Source of the DNA: WTAW01 sp050115915
GTDB lineage: Bacteria; Acidobacteriota; Aminicenantia; Aminicenantales; Aminicenantaceae
Length of the DNA stretch: 15,786 bases
Direction of reading: 5' to 3'
NCBI GenBank assembly: GCA_050115915.1
Contig: JASFPP010000080.1
Coordinates: 1-15,786 of the forward strand
Position numbers and translations under genes: made by a program
Part shown: in pieces, positions 1 to 7,358 of the stretch
How positions within the stretch are numbered: position 1 is the first letter of the stretch
How the letters are laid out: each line of letters opens with the position of its first letter
The notes under the pieces: model-generated
Told to the model about the DNA's origin: nothing
The model's input: only the letters and a program-made list of their open reading frames with translations
Database searches by the model: none

Positions 1-22
1 TGGAAAGATGTTTGTGATTCAT
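1..22 (-). CDS. Start of an unidentified leftward gene (partial, 7 codons visible)
   Basis: On the minus strand an ATG at 22-20 is preceded by a perfect Shine-Dalgarno sequence, AAGGAGG (complement of 31-37), at 8-nt spacing. The frame stays open to the window edge and reads M-N-H-K-H-L-S. This is too little to identify a family. The gene is divergent from lexA and shares the ~200-bp intergenic region with it. The strong ribosome binding site is the main evidence; chance is the alternative. Confidence 0.5.
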
Positions 23-189
23 CGATATAACCTCCTTGATAAGCCTTGGTTATATTATTTTGAGGCCAAGAATGGATTAAGATTGGTTTCCCATGATAGG
101 TGAACGCGTATTATGTGAGTCATCCAACTTGAAGAGATAATGTATAACTCCTCTGTGATTAAGTCAACAGCATCTTAAACAAAAAAAGC

Positions 190-218
190 TTGACAAAGGG
201 GAGTGGAGTGCGTATTTT
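190..218 (+). promoter_or_regulatory. Sigma70-type promoter of lexA
   Basis: TTGACA (190-195), a 17-bp spacer and TATTTT (213-218) form a near-consensus promoter. Predicted transcription starts at about 225, only about 10 nt before the preferred lexA ATG. A LexA operator would be expected around here because lexA genes are usually autoregulated. I could not find a convincing palindrome shared with the dinB and dnaE2 upstream regions. Confidence 0.65.
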
Positions 219-234
219 ATAAAAGGTGAACAAA

Positions 235-852
235 ATGGTAAACAAAATACGGAAAAAGCTGACGGAAAAACAAGAGAAGGTCCTCGAGGCCATCGAAAAT
301 TTTGTTCTTGAAAATGGATATTCCCCCACGATCCGGCAGTTGGGAGATCTGTTGGGAATCGCCAACCCTTCCGCCGTTTTCAAACACATCCTGAGCCTGG
401 AAAAGAAAGGCTATTTGAAGCGGGAGCAAGGGGAGATCAGCCTTCAAGGTTTTCCCTCTTCTGTGGAGGTGCAAGTCAAGGTGCCGCTTGTGGGGTTGGT
501 GCCTGCCGGGTATCCGAGAGAGTCCTTCGACCTTTCGGGGGAGGCGGTGAATGTTCCGGACTGGATGGTGGGCCGGAAGAGGGGCAATATCTTCTGCATC
601 CAGGTGGATGGCAAGAGCATGGTGGATGCCTACATCGATGACGGGGACCGGGTGCTAGTCGAGAGAACCAACTCCGCCAACTCCGGGGAGATGGTCGTGG
701 CCTTTCTGGATGATGGGTCCGTCACTCTGAAAAGGTTGAAGATAGATAACAGGGATGTTTTTCTCGTCCCCGAAAATCCGGAGTTCGAGCCGGTCAGGGT
801 CAAGGAACTCCGGGTCTTGGGACGGGTCATCGGTGTCTTGCGGAAATATTGA
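235..852 (+). CDS. lexA: LexA repressor, SOS regulator with autocleavage domain
   Basis: Transcriptional repressor of the SOS response; RecA filaments stimulate its self-cleavage after DNA damage. From the ATG at 235 the protein has 205 residues, normal for LexA. The N-terminal winged helix-turn-helix (about residues 5-65) carries the motif SPTIRQLGDLLGI. The S24-type peptidase domain contains the cleavage site Ala91-Gly92 in PLVGLVPAGYP, catalytic Ser128 in GKSMVD and catalytic Lys166 in VTLKR. An in-frame GTG at 226 would add three residues. I prefer the ATG because AGGTGA lies 5 nt upstream, and the GTG would fall at the predicted transcription start. The gene heads a lexA, dinB, dnaE2 series on one strand, which implies that this LexA controls translesion synthesis. 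The recognition helix (around ANPSAVFKHIL) differs from E. coli LexA, so its operator need not be the CTGT-N8-ACAG type. Confidence 0.95.
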   Translation: MVNKIRKKLTEKQEKVLEAIENFVLENGYSPTIRQLGDLLGIANPSAVFKHILSLEKKGYLKREQGEISLQGFPSSVEVQVKVPLVGLVPAGYPRESFDLSGEAVNVPDWMVGRKRGNIFCIQVDGKSMVDAYIDDGDRVLVERTNSANSGEMVVAFLDDGSVTLKRLKIDNRDVFLVPENPEFEPVRVKELRVLGRVIGVLRKY

Positions 853-965
853 ATGCCGTTAAACGTCGAATGGGAGACGGAGAAAGAATAACTTAAAGAT
901 GCGGGATCTGTGTCTGAAAGACATTTGTCGAAAATGAGTCAAGCACAACACGAATGGAAATCAAT

Positions 966-2189
966 ATGAAAAGACGGTGTATTGTCCACATCGATATCGA
1001 CGCTTTTTTTGCGGCTGTGGAAGAGCTTCTCGACCCTTCTCTTAAAGGAAAACCCGTTATTGTGGGGGGCCTTCCCCATGAGAGGGGAGTGGCCTCCACG
1101 GCGTCGTATGAGGCGCGAAAGTATGGCGTCCACTCCGGGATGCCGCTCCGCAAAGCTTATGAGCTCTGTCCTGACGGGGTATTCGTCAGGGGGAACTACC
1201 AGGTCTACAGTTCGTTTTCCAAAAAATTTTTTTCCGTTCTTTCCCGCTACACCCCGGACGTTGAGGAAGCTTCGCTGGACGAGGCCTACGTGGAGCTGAC
1301 GCGCTGCCGTCCGCTCTATTCTTCGTTCTCCCAGACGGTCCGGGAGATGAAACACCAGGTCGAGAAGGAACTGGGGCTCGCTGTTTCTGTGGGCATGGGG
1401 CCGAGCAAGCTTCTGGCTAAACTGGCCACCAACAAGGCCAAACCGGGAGGGCTGGTCGAGGTCGAACCCGGGGATGAGGAAAAGTTTTTGAAGGACCTGG
1501 GGATCGAGTCATTGCCCGGGATAGGGCCCAAAGCCCAGGTGATCCTCCGGATGCTCAACATCCACAAGATCGGAGACCTGTGGGGTTTACCACGAACCAC
1601 CCTGCGGTCGCTCTTCGGGCTGAACGGGGAGGAGCTCTATCTCCAATCCAGGGGGATGGACAGCCGTCCCCTTACGACGTCCTCTGTCCCGAAGTCCGTC
1701 TCCCGGGAGACGACCTTTCTGGAAGACCTCTGGGACCGGCGTCTTCTTCTGGCGCACCTGGCCTACCTCTGTGACCGGTTGACCCTTCCACTAAGGAAAG
1801 GGCGTCTTTTTGCCCATATCATCGAAGTTAAAGTCCGGTACTCCGACTTCCAGACCGAAGCCCGCCGGAGACTCCTCCTTTCCCCCCTCCAGGACATGGG
1901 AGAGATCTTCCGGATCGCCAAGGAGCTCTTCCTCCAGTTGTTTGCCGGATCCCGTCTGTCCTTGCGTTTGGTCGGAGTCAAAGCGTCTGACCTGGTCAGA
2001 GCCAGGCCTCTGTCTCTGTTTGAACCCTACTCCGAGCGTCGAGAGAGATTGGGACTCGCTGTCGACGAAGTGCGGGAAAAACACGGGTTCGGGTCCCTGC
2101 TCACGGTCCGGGAGAAGATGCTGGAGAGAGTGTACCGTTTTGAAAAGGACCGGGGCTTTGTCCTCAAAACAGCCTCACTCACCAAGTAA
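966..2189 (+). CDS. dinB: DNA polymerase IV, Y-family translesion polymerase (DinB type)
   Basis: Low-fidelity polymerase that copies past lesions. From the ATG at 966 it has 407 residues. The palm motif HIDIDAFFAAVE supplies metal ligand Asp10 and the probable steric-gate Phe15. SLDEAY supplies Asp105 and Glu106. A helix-hairpin-helix segment (ESLPGIGPKAQ) and a little-finger domain follow. RPLSLFEP near residue 350 resembles the internal beta-clamp-binding motif of DinB, followed by the usual DEVREKHG segment. An in-frame ATG at 954 adds four residues; 966 fits the family N-terminus better and has GGAA just upstream. The gene sits 113 bp after lexA and 227 bp before a DnaE2-like gene, the position of ImuB in imuA-imuB-dnaE2 cassettes. 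ImuB proteins lack the catalytic acids, whereas this protein keeps them, so an active polymerase is predicted. Confidence 0.92.
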   Translation: MKRRCIVHIDIDAFFAAVEELLDPSLKGKPVIVGGLPHERGVASTASYEARKYGVHSGMPLRKAYELCPDGVFVRGNYQVYSSFSKKFFSVLSRYTPDVEEASLDEAYVELTRCRPLYSSFSQTVREMKHQVEKELGLAVSVGMGPSKLLAKLATNKAKPGGLVEVEPGDEEKFLKDLGIESLPGIGPKAQVILRMLNIHKIGDLWGLPRTTLRSLFGLNGEELYLQSRGMDSRPLTTSSVPKSVSRETTFLEDLWDRRLLLAHLAYLCDRLTLPLRKGRLFAHIIEVKVRYSDFQTEARRRLLLSPLQDMGEIFRIAKELFLQLFAGSRLSLRLVGVKASDLVRARPLSLFEPYSERRERLGLAVDEVREKHGFGSLLTVREKMLERVYRFEKDRGFVLKTASLTK

Positions 2190-2197
2190 ACGTAACC

Positions 2198-2334
2198 GGT
2201 GAACACAGGAAACAGAATCCTGTATTCCATCTCTTGAGTTTAATCTGCTGGAGTTTGAATGATGCATCTTCGTTTTTTTGAAAAAAGTCGTTGGTGGATA
2301 AAGCCTTATAAGGCGATGTTCTGTACATCTTCGC
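2198..2334. promoter_or_regulatory. Cluster of inverted repeats between dinB and dnaE2
   Basis: The 227-bp gap before dnaE2 carries a perfect 6-bp inverted repeat ACAGGA/TCCTGT (2205-2210, 2218-2223), a perfect 12-bp palindrome GCCTTATAAGGC (2303-2314), and GATGT-TCTGT-ACATC (2315-2329) inside a longer bulged stem of GGCGA and TCGCC arms (2312-2334). None is followed by a T-run, so they do not look like intrinsic terminators. They may be operator sites or mRNA structure for dnaE2. I found no clear -35/-10 pair here. Confidence 0.4.
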
Positions 2335-2416
2335 CAGAGACCCCCACCCACCGCCATATGGCTCAAACGCACAGGGCCCTCACTTTTTGGGGTATACCGT
2401 GGTCGGATAGATAGAC

Positions 2417-5218
2417 ATGTACATCCCACTGAGAGTCCATTCGGTTTACAGCAAAGGAACAGGAGGCGCAACTCTCGAGGAGTTGGGCTCCTGGGCCTCC
2501 CAAAGAAGTTGTCCGTCCTTAGCCCTGAGTGACAGAGAAAATATCTACGGTTGGGGGAAGTGGAAGAGAAGAGCTCTGGAGTGCGGGTTTCACCCCATCT
2601 TTGGCTGTGAGATAGACCTCGAGGGACAAACGTTCCTCTTCCTCGTCAAGACCAGAGAGGGCTACTGGAATCTGATGGAGGTCCTCAACCGGAAAAAGTG
2701 GGCCACAGCGGAGGGATTGATCGTGGTGTTTGTCCCGCAATCCGGAGAGGAGAGGTTTCCGGAAGATCTAGCGGACCTTATCGGGGAGGATTTCTACATC
2801 GGCGGCGATTTTTCTAACCACGAGAGGGTCCGCTCCTGGGAGTCCCAGCACAGTGTGCCTGTTGTCTGGGCCAATCCTTTGAAGTTCATAAAGAACCCTG
2901 AGAGGCTCATCCTCCTCCATTCGATCCAGAAGAAGATCCCTTTTCCTCCGGAACGGGACCGCTTGAAACACAGGATGAAGTTTTTCGGTCCGGATCAGGA
3001 GGCTCTGGCTCTGAAGAAGTTCGGTGCGAAGGCCGGAACCTTTTTCGCGAAGACCCTTGAAGTGGCGGAAAAGTGCCGTTTTTCCTTCGAGGATATCGTC
3101 CCCTCTCTTCCCGGAGATCTTTTTCCCACAACTTTGAGGGATGTCGTGATGGACCGGTTGCGGACCAAAAAGAACTTGAGCTGGAGGGAAAGGCAGAGAG
3201 CCCGGAGAGAGCTCGATGTGGTGGAACAATCCGGTTTTGCCCCCTATTTTTTGGTTGTCCATGATGTGGTGGAGTTCGCACGGGACCGCGGAATTCTCCA
3301 CAATCTCAAGGGCTCTGGGGCGTCCTCCTTTCTGGCCTATCTCCTCGGGATCTCCCGGGTCAGTCCGATCGAGTTCGACCTCTACTTCGAAAGATTCCTC
3401 AACAAAGGACGGAATGACCCCCCTGACTTCGACCTCGATTTCGATTCCAGAAAAAGGGATGAGATTCTGTCCTATGTCCTGGAAAAATACGGCCAAGGGC
3501 AGACGGGAGCTGCTTTTGTCTGCAGCCTGAAGAACTATCGTGCCCGCTCGGCCCTTTACGAAACAGCCCGCGCTTTCGGGCTTCCGCCTGCGGAATCGCG
3601 GTCCTTGAGTAAAAGAGCCCCCTTCTTTGCCGAACCAGATTATCTGAAAAAGGACAAACCTCCGCCAGGTATGATGGAGATATGGAAGGCCGCGTCTGAC
3701 CTGACTTCGGTCTACGGTGAGAATTCCCTCCATGTGGGAGGCGTTATCTTGACCCCGTCACCCGTCGACCGCTACCTTCCGCTAACAGAGTCAGCCAAGG
3801 GATATGTCATGTCTCATTTTGACCGTGACGCTGTGGAAGACCTGAGGCTCATCAAGCTCGACCTTCTCTCTGTCCGGGGGTTGGCGGCCGTTTCTGCAAC
3901 CAAAAAGCTACTGAAGATTAAAAGCATTCCTTCCAAGGACAGAAAAACATACAGCCTTTTGAGGAATGCCGACACCATCGGCTGTTTTCAGGTGGAAAGC
4001 CCTGCCATGATGAATCTCCTCCGTCGCATGAAACCGGCAAATGTTTACGAGCTGACGCAGGCTCTGGCGCTCATCCGTCCCGGTCCGACAGAGAGCGGAA
4101 TGAAAGAAGCCCTCCTTCGAAGCCGTGAGGGACGACCGGCCTTCCAGGATCCTTTTATGGCAAAGATCCTTCCCGAGACCGACGGGCTTCTCCTCTATGA
4201 AGAGCAGGTGATGCAGGTGGCCGAAAGGGTAGCAGGGATGCCCCCTGAAGAGGGAGACCTTCTCCGCCGGAGCCTCAAAAAGAAAAGCTCGGACCCGCCG
4301 ATGAAGGCACAGTTTTTCAGAGAGGCCAGAGAGAGGGGATACACCACATCAGAAGTCCAGAAATTGTGGAAGGTGATGAAGGAATTCTCCTCCTACTCCT
4401 TCAACAAGGCCCACAGCGCTTCCTACGCCCACATGGCCTACCAGGCCGTTTATCTGAAGGCCCATCACACCGTTCCCTATCTCACTTCGGTGCTCAATGC
4501 CGGAGGCGGGTATTATGGCTTGGCGGAGTACATCGAGGAGGCCAAGAGGCGGGGGATCAGAGTGTTAGGACCGGATGTAAACAGGAGTGATTTCCGGTTC
4601 GTTGTAGAGGGAAAAAGTATTCGTGTCGGTCTGACATCCATAAAGGGGATGGCGCTAAAGACAGCCGAAAAGATCATCGAAGAGAGAGAAGTAGGGAACT
4701 ACACCTCCATCGAGGATTTCCTCCTCCGCGTGTCTCTCACCAAGGCCGAGCTTTTCACCCTTATCAAGGCCGGGGTTTTCGACTCCCTCGAGCCGCGGAG
4801 AACCCAGCAGATCCTCCGTTACTTCAGAGGGATCGAGGGTATGGGAGAGGTCATGGACCTGGACCAGAAACAGAAAAGGCGGATGCTCATCGAGTCGCTC
4901 GGGTTCGATCCGGAAGGGGATTCTCTCTCCCTCTTCAAGGGGAAGAGACCGGCCCTTCGTGTCAAAGATGTGAAGAATTATGTGGGCCACACCGTGGATC
5001 TTGTTCTCAGGGTCGTGGATGCGCGGCGCAAGGGTTCGAACAGCGGCCAAAAATACTTTTTCCTCTTCGAGGATGAGACAGGACTTCTGGAGGGCGTAGG
5101 GGAGACCAAGTGTTTGACCTTCGGTTCTCCGCCGACCTGCTATTTAAGGGGAGAGGTTCGCAGCGACAGGACAGGACGGCCTAAGGTCTTCAACTGCACT
5201 TTCCTCAAACCCTTTTAA
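2417..5218 (+). CDS. dnaE2: Error-prone DNA polymerase III alpha subunit, DnaE2-like
   Basis: C-family replicative-type polymerase, probably acting in SOS mutagenesis. At 933 residues it is shorter than typical DnaE2 and DnaE1. The N-terminal PHP domain (about 1-200) is altered: the usual HxH metal motif reads RVH (residues 6-8), and the usual DH/DE pair reads SDRE near residue 38. The polymerase core has PDFDLDF with Asp339 and Asp341, and LIKLDLL with the third catalytic acid Asp482. Conserved DTIGCFQVES, ALIRPGP and SFNKAHSASYAHMAYQAVYLKAHH blocks follow. SLSLF at 836-840 is a candidate clamp-binding motif, ahead of an OB-fold-like tail (about 855-930). The position after lexA and dinB supports DnaE2 rather than the housekeeping polymerase. 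The ATG at 2417 has only a weak upstream GGATAG. Confidence 0.9.
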   Translation: MYIPLRVHSVYSKGTGGATLEELGSWASQRSCPSLALSDRENIYGWGKWKRRALECGFHPIFGCEIDLEGQTFLFLVKTREGYWNLMEVLNRKKWATAEGLIVVFVPQSGEERFPEDLADLIGEDFYIGGDFSNHERVRSWESQHSVPVVWANPLKFIKNPERLILLHSIQKKIPFPPERDRLKHRMKFFGPDQEALALKKFGAKAGTFFAKTLEVAEKCRFSFEDIVPSLPGDLFPTTLRDVVMDRLRTKKNLSWRERQRARRELDVVEQSGFAPYFLVVHDVVEFARDRGILHNLKGSGASSFLAYLLGISRVSPIEFDLYFERFLNKGRNDPPDFDLDFDSRKRDEILSYVLEKYGQGQTGAAFVCSLKNYRARSALYETARAFGLPPAESRSLSKRAPFFAEPDYLKKDKPPPGMMEIWKAASDLTSVYGENSLHVGGVILTPSPVDRYLPLTESAKGYVMSHFDRDAVEDLRLIKLDLLSVRGLAAVSATKKLLKIKSIPSKDRKTYSLLRNADTIGCFQVESPAMMNLLRRMKPANVYELTQALALIRPGPTESGMKEALLRSREGRPAFQDPFMAKILPETDGLLLYEEQVMQVAERVAGMPPEEGDLLRRSLKKKSSDPPMKAQFFREARERGYTTSEVQKLWKVMKEFSSYSFNKAHSASYAHMAYQAVYLKAHHTVPYLTSVLNAGGGYYGLAEYIEEAKRRGIRVLGPDVNRSDFRFVVEGKSIRVGLTSIKGMALKTAEKIIEEREVGNYTSIEDFLLRVSLTKAELFTLIKAGVFDSLEPRRTQQILRYFRGIEGMGEVMDLDQKQKRRMLIESLGFDPEGDSLSLFKGKRPALRVKDVKNYVGHTVDLVLRVVDARRKGSNSGQKYFFLFEDETGLLEGVGETKCLTFGSPPTCYLRGEVRSDRTGRPKVFNCTFLKPF

Positions 5219-5220
5219 TT

Positions 5221-5444
5221 TGGATCATTCATAAAAGTTGCTGACAAATTTATCACAAAAAAGCTATCTCAAAAAGAAGTTCAAGATCTTAATGTCAGCA
5301 ACCTTTACCTTTCAGGCGAGCTGATCTTACAGCATCTGCTTCGTTATGTCGGGTCTCGCGGTAGTGAACTACAGCTTCGCTCTCCATGCCTTGCATCTGC
5401 TGCAACCTCAGCTCGTGAATAATCCAAATTCCATCTGGATCATT
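5221..5444. repeat. Non-coding inverted-repeat-rich segment bounded by a 9-bp direct repeat
   Basis: After dnaE2 no gene is visible until 5519. The segment is bounded by two copies of TGGATCATT (5221-5229 and 5436-5444). Inside are a perfect 10-bp inverted repeat GTTGCTGACA/TGTCAGCAAC (5237-5246, 5293-5302), CGAGCTGA/TCAGCTCG (5317-5324, 5408-5415), hairpin GTAGT-GA-ACTAC (5361-5372), palindrome AAGATCTT (5283-5290) and ATCCA/TGGAT (5422-5426, 5436-5440). GCATCTGCT also occurs twice as a direct repeat. A small mobile or structured-RNA element is possible; I do not recognise a named family. Confidence 0.5.
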
Positions 5445-5471
5445 GACTTTGGTAAGAAGGCTGCGTATAAA
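5443..5471 (+). promoter_or_regulatory. Sigma70-type promoter of the liaF-like operon
   Basis: TTGACT (5443-5448), a 17-bp spacer and TATAAA (5466-5471) give a strong match. Transcription is expected from about 5478, leaving a ~40-nt leader that contains the AAGGAGGG ribosome binding site (5507-5514). The -35 box overlaps the right copy of the TGGATCATT repeat, so whatever placed that repeat here also shaped this promoter. Confidence 0.65.
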
Positions 5472-5518
5472 AGTAGGCGTGTTTGTTATTGACATTCAGA
5501 TTTATTAAGGAGGGAAAA

Positions 5519-6208
5519 ATGGCAAGAGATTATCAGGGCCGTATCTTTGCGGGACTTCTTATTATCGTTATCGGAGTCATATTCCTGCTGGGGAGTCTCG
5601 ATAAGATCGATGTGTGGGATCTTGTTTCGGATTACTGGCCTTTGATCCTCGTGGCGGTCGGTGTGTGGCATATCCTGGCCCATAATTTCCGTCAAGTAGG
5701 TACGGGACTCATCCTCATTGCCATCGGTAGCGTGTTTATGCTGATCGAATGGGGTGTTATTGGCACCAGTTTCTGGAGTGTATTCTGGCCTGTCCTGATC
5801 ATCGCCGTGGGATTATGGATCCTGTTAAGACCGCGCTTCAAAGGCTATTCAGGAAAGATTCCTGAGATCAAAGAAAACGACCTGGATGCGTTTGTCATAT
5901 TTGCAGGGATCAAGCGCCGAGTGGAGTCGAAGGAATTCCGAGGGGGAAAGGCCACTGCGATGTTTGGTGGTGTCGAGCTTGATTTTTACGATGCTAAACT
6001 TGCCGGAAATCAAGCCACGATCGATCTGACGGCCATGTTCGGGGGTATCGATGTCCGGGTTCCCCGGAACTGGAAAGTCGTCGTGGACAGCCATGCCATA
6101 CTGGGCGGTGTGGATGACAAACATAGACCTGAACCTGAAGATCGAATCGAGGCGACCCTGTTTATCAAAGCGACAGCCATTTTTGGTGGGATCGATATCA
6201 AAAACTGA
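5519..6208 (+). CDS. LiaF-like membrane protein, envelope-stress family
   Basis: Start: ATG at 5519 after AAGGAGGG; an upstream in-frame TTG (5483) would leave this strong site inside the gene. The 229-residue protein has four predicted membrane helices (about 10-26, 39-54, 61-77, 88-103) typical of the LiaI/LiaF-like (DUF5668) region. A soluble domain from about residue 115 repeats the pattern A-x-F/L-G-G-V/I (TAMFGGVEL, TAMFGGIDV, HAILGGVDD, TAIFGGIDI), as in the C-terminal LiaF domain (DUF2154), predicted to form stacked beta turns. In Firmicutes LiaF restrains the LiaRS envelope-stress system, but no two-component genes are nearby, so the partner is unknown. It leads a likely operon with a peroxiredoxin and a nitroreductase. 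Confidence 0.85.
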   Translation: MARDYQGRIFAGLLIIVIGVIFLLGSLDKIDVWDLVSDYWPLILVAVGVWHILAHNFRQVGTGLILIAIGSVFMLIEWGVIGTSFWSVFWPVLIIAVGLWILLRPRFKGYSGKIPEIKENDLDAFVIFAGIKRRVESKEFRGGKATAMFGGVELDFYDAKLAGNQATIDLTAMFGGIDVRVPRNWKVVVDSHAILGGVDDKHRPEPEDRIEATLFIKATAIFGGIDIKN

Positions 6209-6255
6209 ACCGTTGTTTTTAACATTTGGTTATTCTAATTACAAGGAGAAAAAGA

Positions 6256-6723
6256 ATGGATCTGGAGAAGAAGATCAACGTGGGAGATGATGCTCCTGAC
6301 TTTACTCTAAGGGACCAGCACAACCAGGAGTTCACGCTGAGTGATCTCAAGGGGAAAAATGTGCTTCTTTCCTTCCATCCCCTGGCATGGACGGGGGTCT
6401 GTGCCAAACAAATGAAGTCTCTGGAAGACTATAAGGCCGTGTTCGACAAATCGAATACAGTCGCTGTGGGTGTGAGTGTGGACACAATCCCCTCAAAACA
6501 TGCTTGGGCCAAGGAACTGGGCATCGAGCAAACAAGGCTCCTCTCTGACTTCTGGCCACATGGTGAGGTCGCTTCGAAATACGGGATCTTTTTGGAGGAG
6601 AAAGGAATCTCAGGGCGGGTGAACATCATAGTTGATGAGAATCAGAAGATCGTGTTCTTCAAGATCTACGACATCCCTCAGCTTCCCGACATTGAAGAGA
6701 TATATGATTTTTTAAAGCCATAA
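6256..6723 (+). CDS. Peroxiredoxin, AhpC/TSA family, single-cysteine (AhpE/BCP-like)
   Basis: Thiol peroxidase that reduces hydrogen peroxide or organic peroxides. The ATG at 6256 is preceded by AAGGAG. The protein has 155 residues. The peroxidatic motif is SFHPLAWTGVC, giving Pro42, Thr46 and Cys49 of the family's P-x3-T-x2-C signature. Cys49 is the only cysteine, so no intramolecular resolving cysteine exists and reduction must use an external thiol or a dimer partner. The fold elements of the AhpE/BCP subgroup (GDDAPDFTLRD, TRLLSDFWPHGEVASKYG, SGRVNIIVD) are present. It lies 47 bp after the LiaF-like gene and 10 bp before the nitroreductase, suggesting a shared transcript and a redox- or envelope-stress role. 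Confidence 0.9.
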   Translation: MDLEKKINVGDDAPDFTLRDQHNQEFTLSDLKGKNVLLSFHPLAWTGVCAKQMKSLEDYKAVFDKSNTVAVGVSVDTIPSKHAWAKELGIEQTRLLSDFWPHGEVASKYGIFLEEKGISGRVNIIVDENQKIVFFKIYDIPQLPDIEEIYDFLKP

Positions 6724-6733
6724 GGGGAATACA

Positions 6734-7312
6734 ATGGATGTGTCCCGAGCTATTCAGCAAAGAAGGGCCTACAGGTCTTTAGAGCCTGTGGAGATTACGG
6801 AGGACCTTATCCAAGACTTGGCCAAACACGCGCAGCTCGCTCCTTCATGTTTCAACAATCAACCCTGGCGCTTTGTTTTCGTTTTTGATCCGGACGCTCT
6901 GGAGGAGACGTTTCCGGCATTATCCTCTGGGAATGTTTGGGCCCAATCATCCTCGATGATCATCGCTGCCTTCAGTAAAGAAGAGGATGATTGTATTATC
7001 CGGGATAGGGTGTATCACCAATTCGATGTAGGCCTGGCTGTTGGTCTTCTCATTCTCAGAGCGACTGAGCTCGGACTCGTAGCCCATCCTATAGCGGGTT
7101 TTAGCCCGAAAAAAACCAGAGAGATCCTCGGCATCCCCGAAGAATACAGGGTGATCACGTTGATCATAGTGGGAAAACATTCAGATACCATCAGTCCGGC
7201 TCTCTCAGAAAAACAGGTCGAATCAGAGAAGATACGGCCTCGGCGAAAGCCCCTCGAAGATTTCGTTCATTATAATAAATTTAAGGGTTCCTGGCCTGTG
7301 TTGATTGGCTGA
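6734..7312 (+). CDS. Nitroreductase family protein, FMN-dependent
   Basis: Probable FMN-dependent NAD(P)H oxidoreductase acting on nitro compounds, quinones or a related acceptor; the real substrate is unknown. It has 192 residues. The N-terminal IQQRRAYRSLE matches the FMN-phosphate-binding R-R-x-x-R motif. APSCFNNQPWRF is the next flavin-binding block, and the GLVAHPIAGFSPKKTREILGIPEE region is typical of the family. The start ATG at 6734 has AGGGGAA at 6723-6729, overlapping the stop of the peroxiredoxin gene, so the two are probably co-translated. The gene is convergent with lysA, with 46 bp between the stops. Confidence 0.88.
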   Translation: MDVSRAIQQRRAYRSLEPVEITEDLIQDLAKHAQLAPSCFNNQPWRFVFVFDPDALEETFPALSSGNVWAQSSSMIIAAFSKEEDDCIIRDRVYHQFDVGLAVGLLILRATELGLVAHPIAGFSPKKTREILGIPEEYRVITLIIVGKHSDTISPALSEKQVESEKIRPRRKPLEDFVHYNKFKGSWPVLIG

Positions 7313-7358
7313 GGGAAAGAGAAGCCATTTAACCGCAGCTTCCTCTACAATCTTTCTG

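Noticed and set aside
226..234. GTG at 226 as the lexA start
   Set aside because: It falls at the predicted transcription start, and AGGTGA is better placed as the ribosome binding site of the ATG at 235.
99..2204. GGTGAAC repeated at 99-105, 225-231 and 2198-2204 as a LexA operator
   Set aside because: The copies are not palindromic, one is the lexA ribosome binding site, and none lies before dinB.
2768..3733. Minus-strand 321-codon open frame inside dnaE2
   Set aside because: It lies opposite well-conserved polymerase motifs, has no family features and no ribosome binding site; it is a shadow of the GC-rich real gene.
5295..5495. Minus-strand 66-codon frame in the gap after dnaE2
   Set aside because: Short, with no ribosome binding site, and it runs through the inverted-repeat cluster; I treat the DNA as a structured or repeat segment, though a remnant of a mobile gene is possible.
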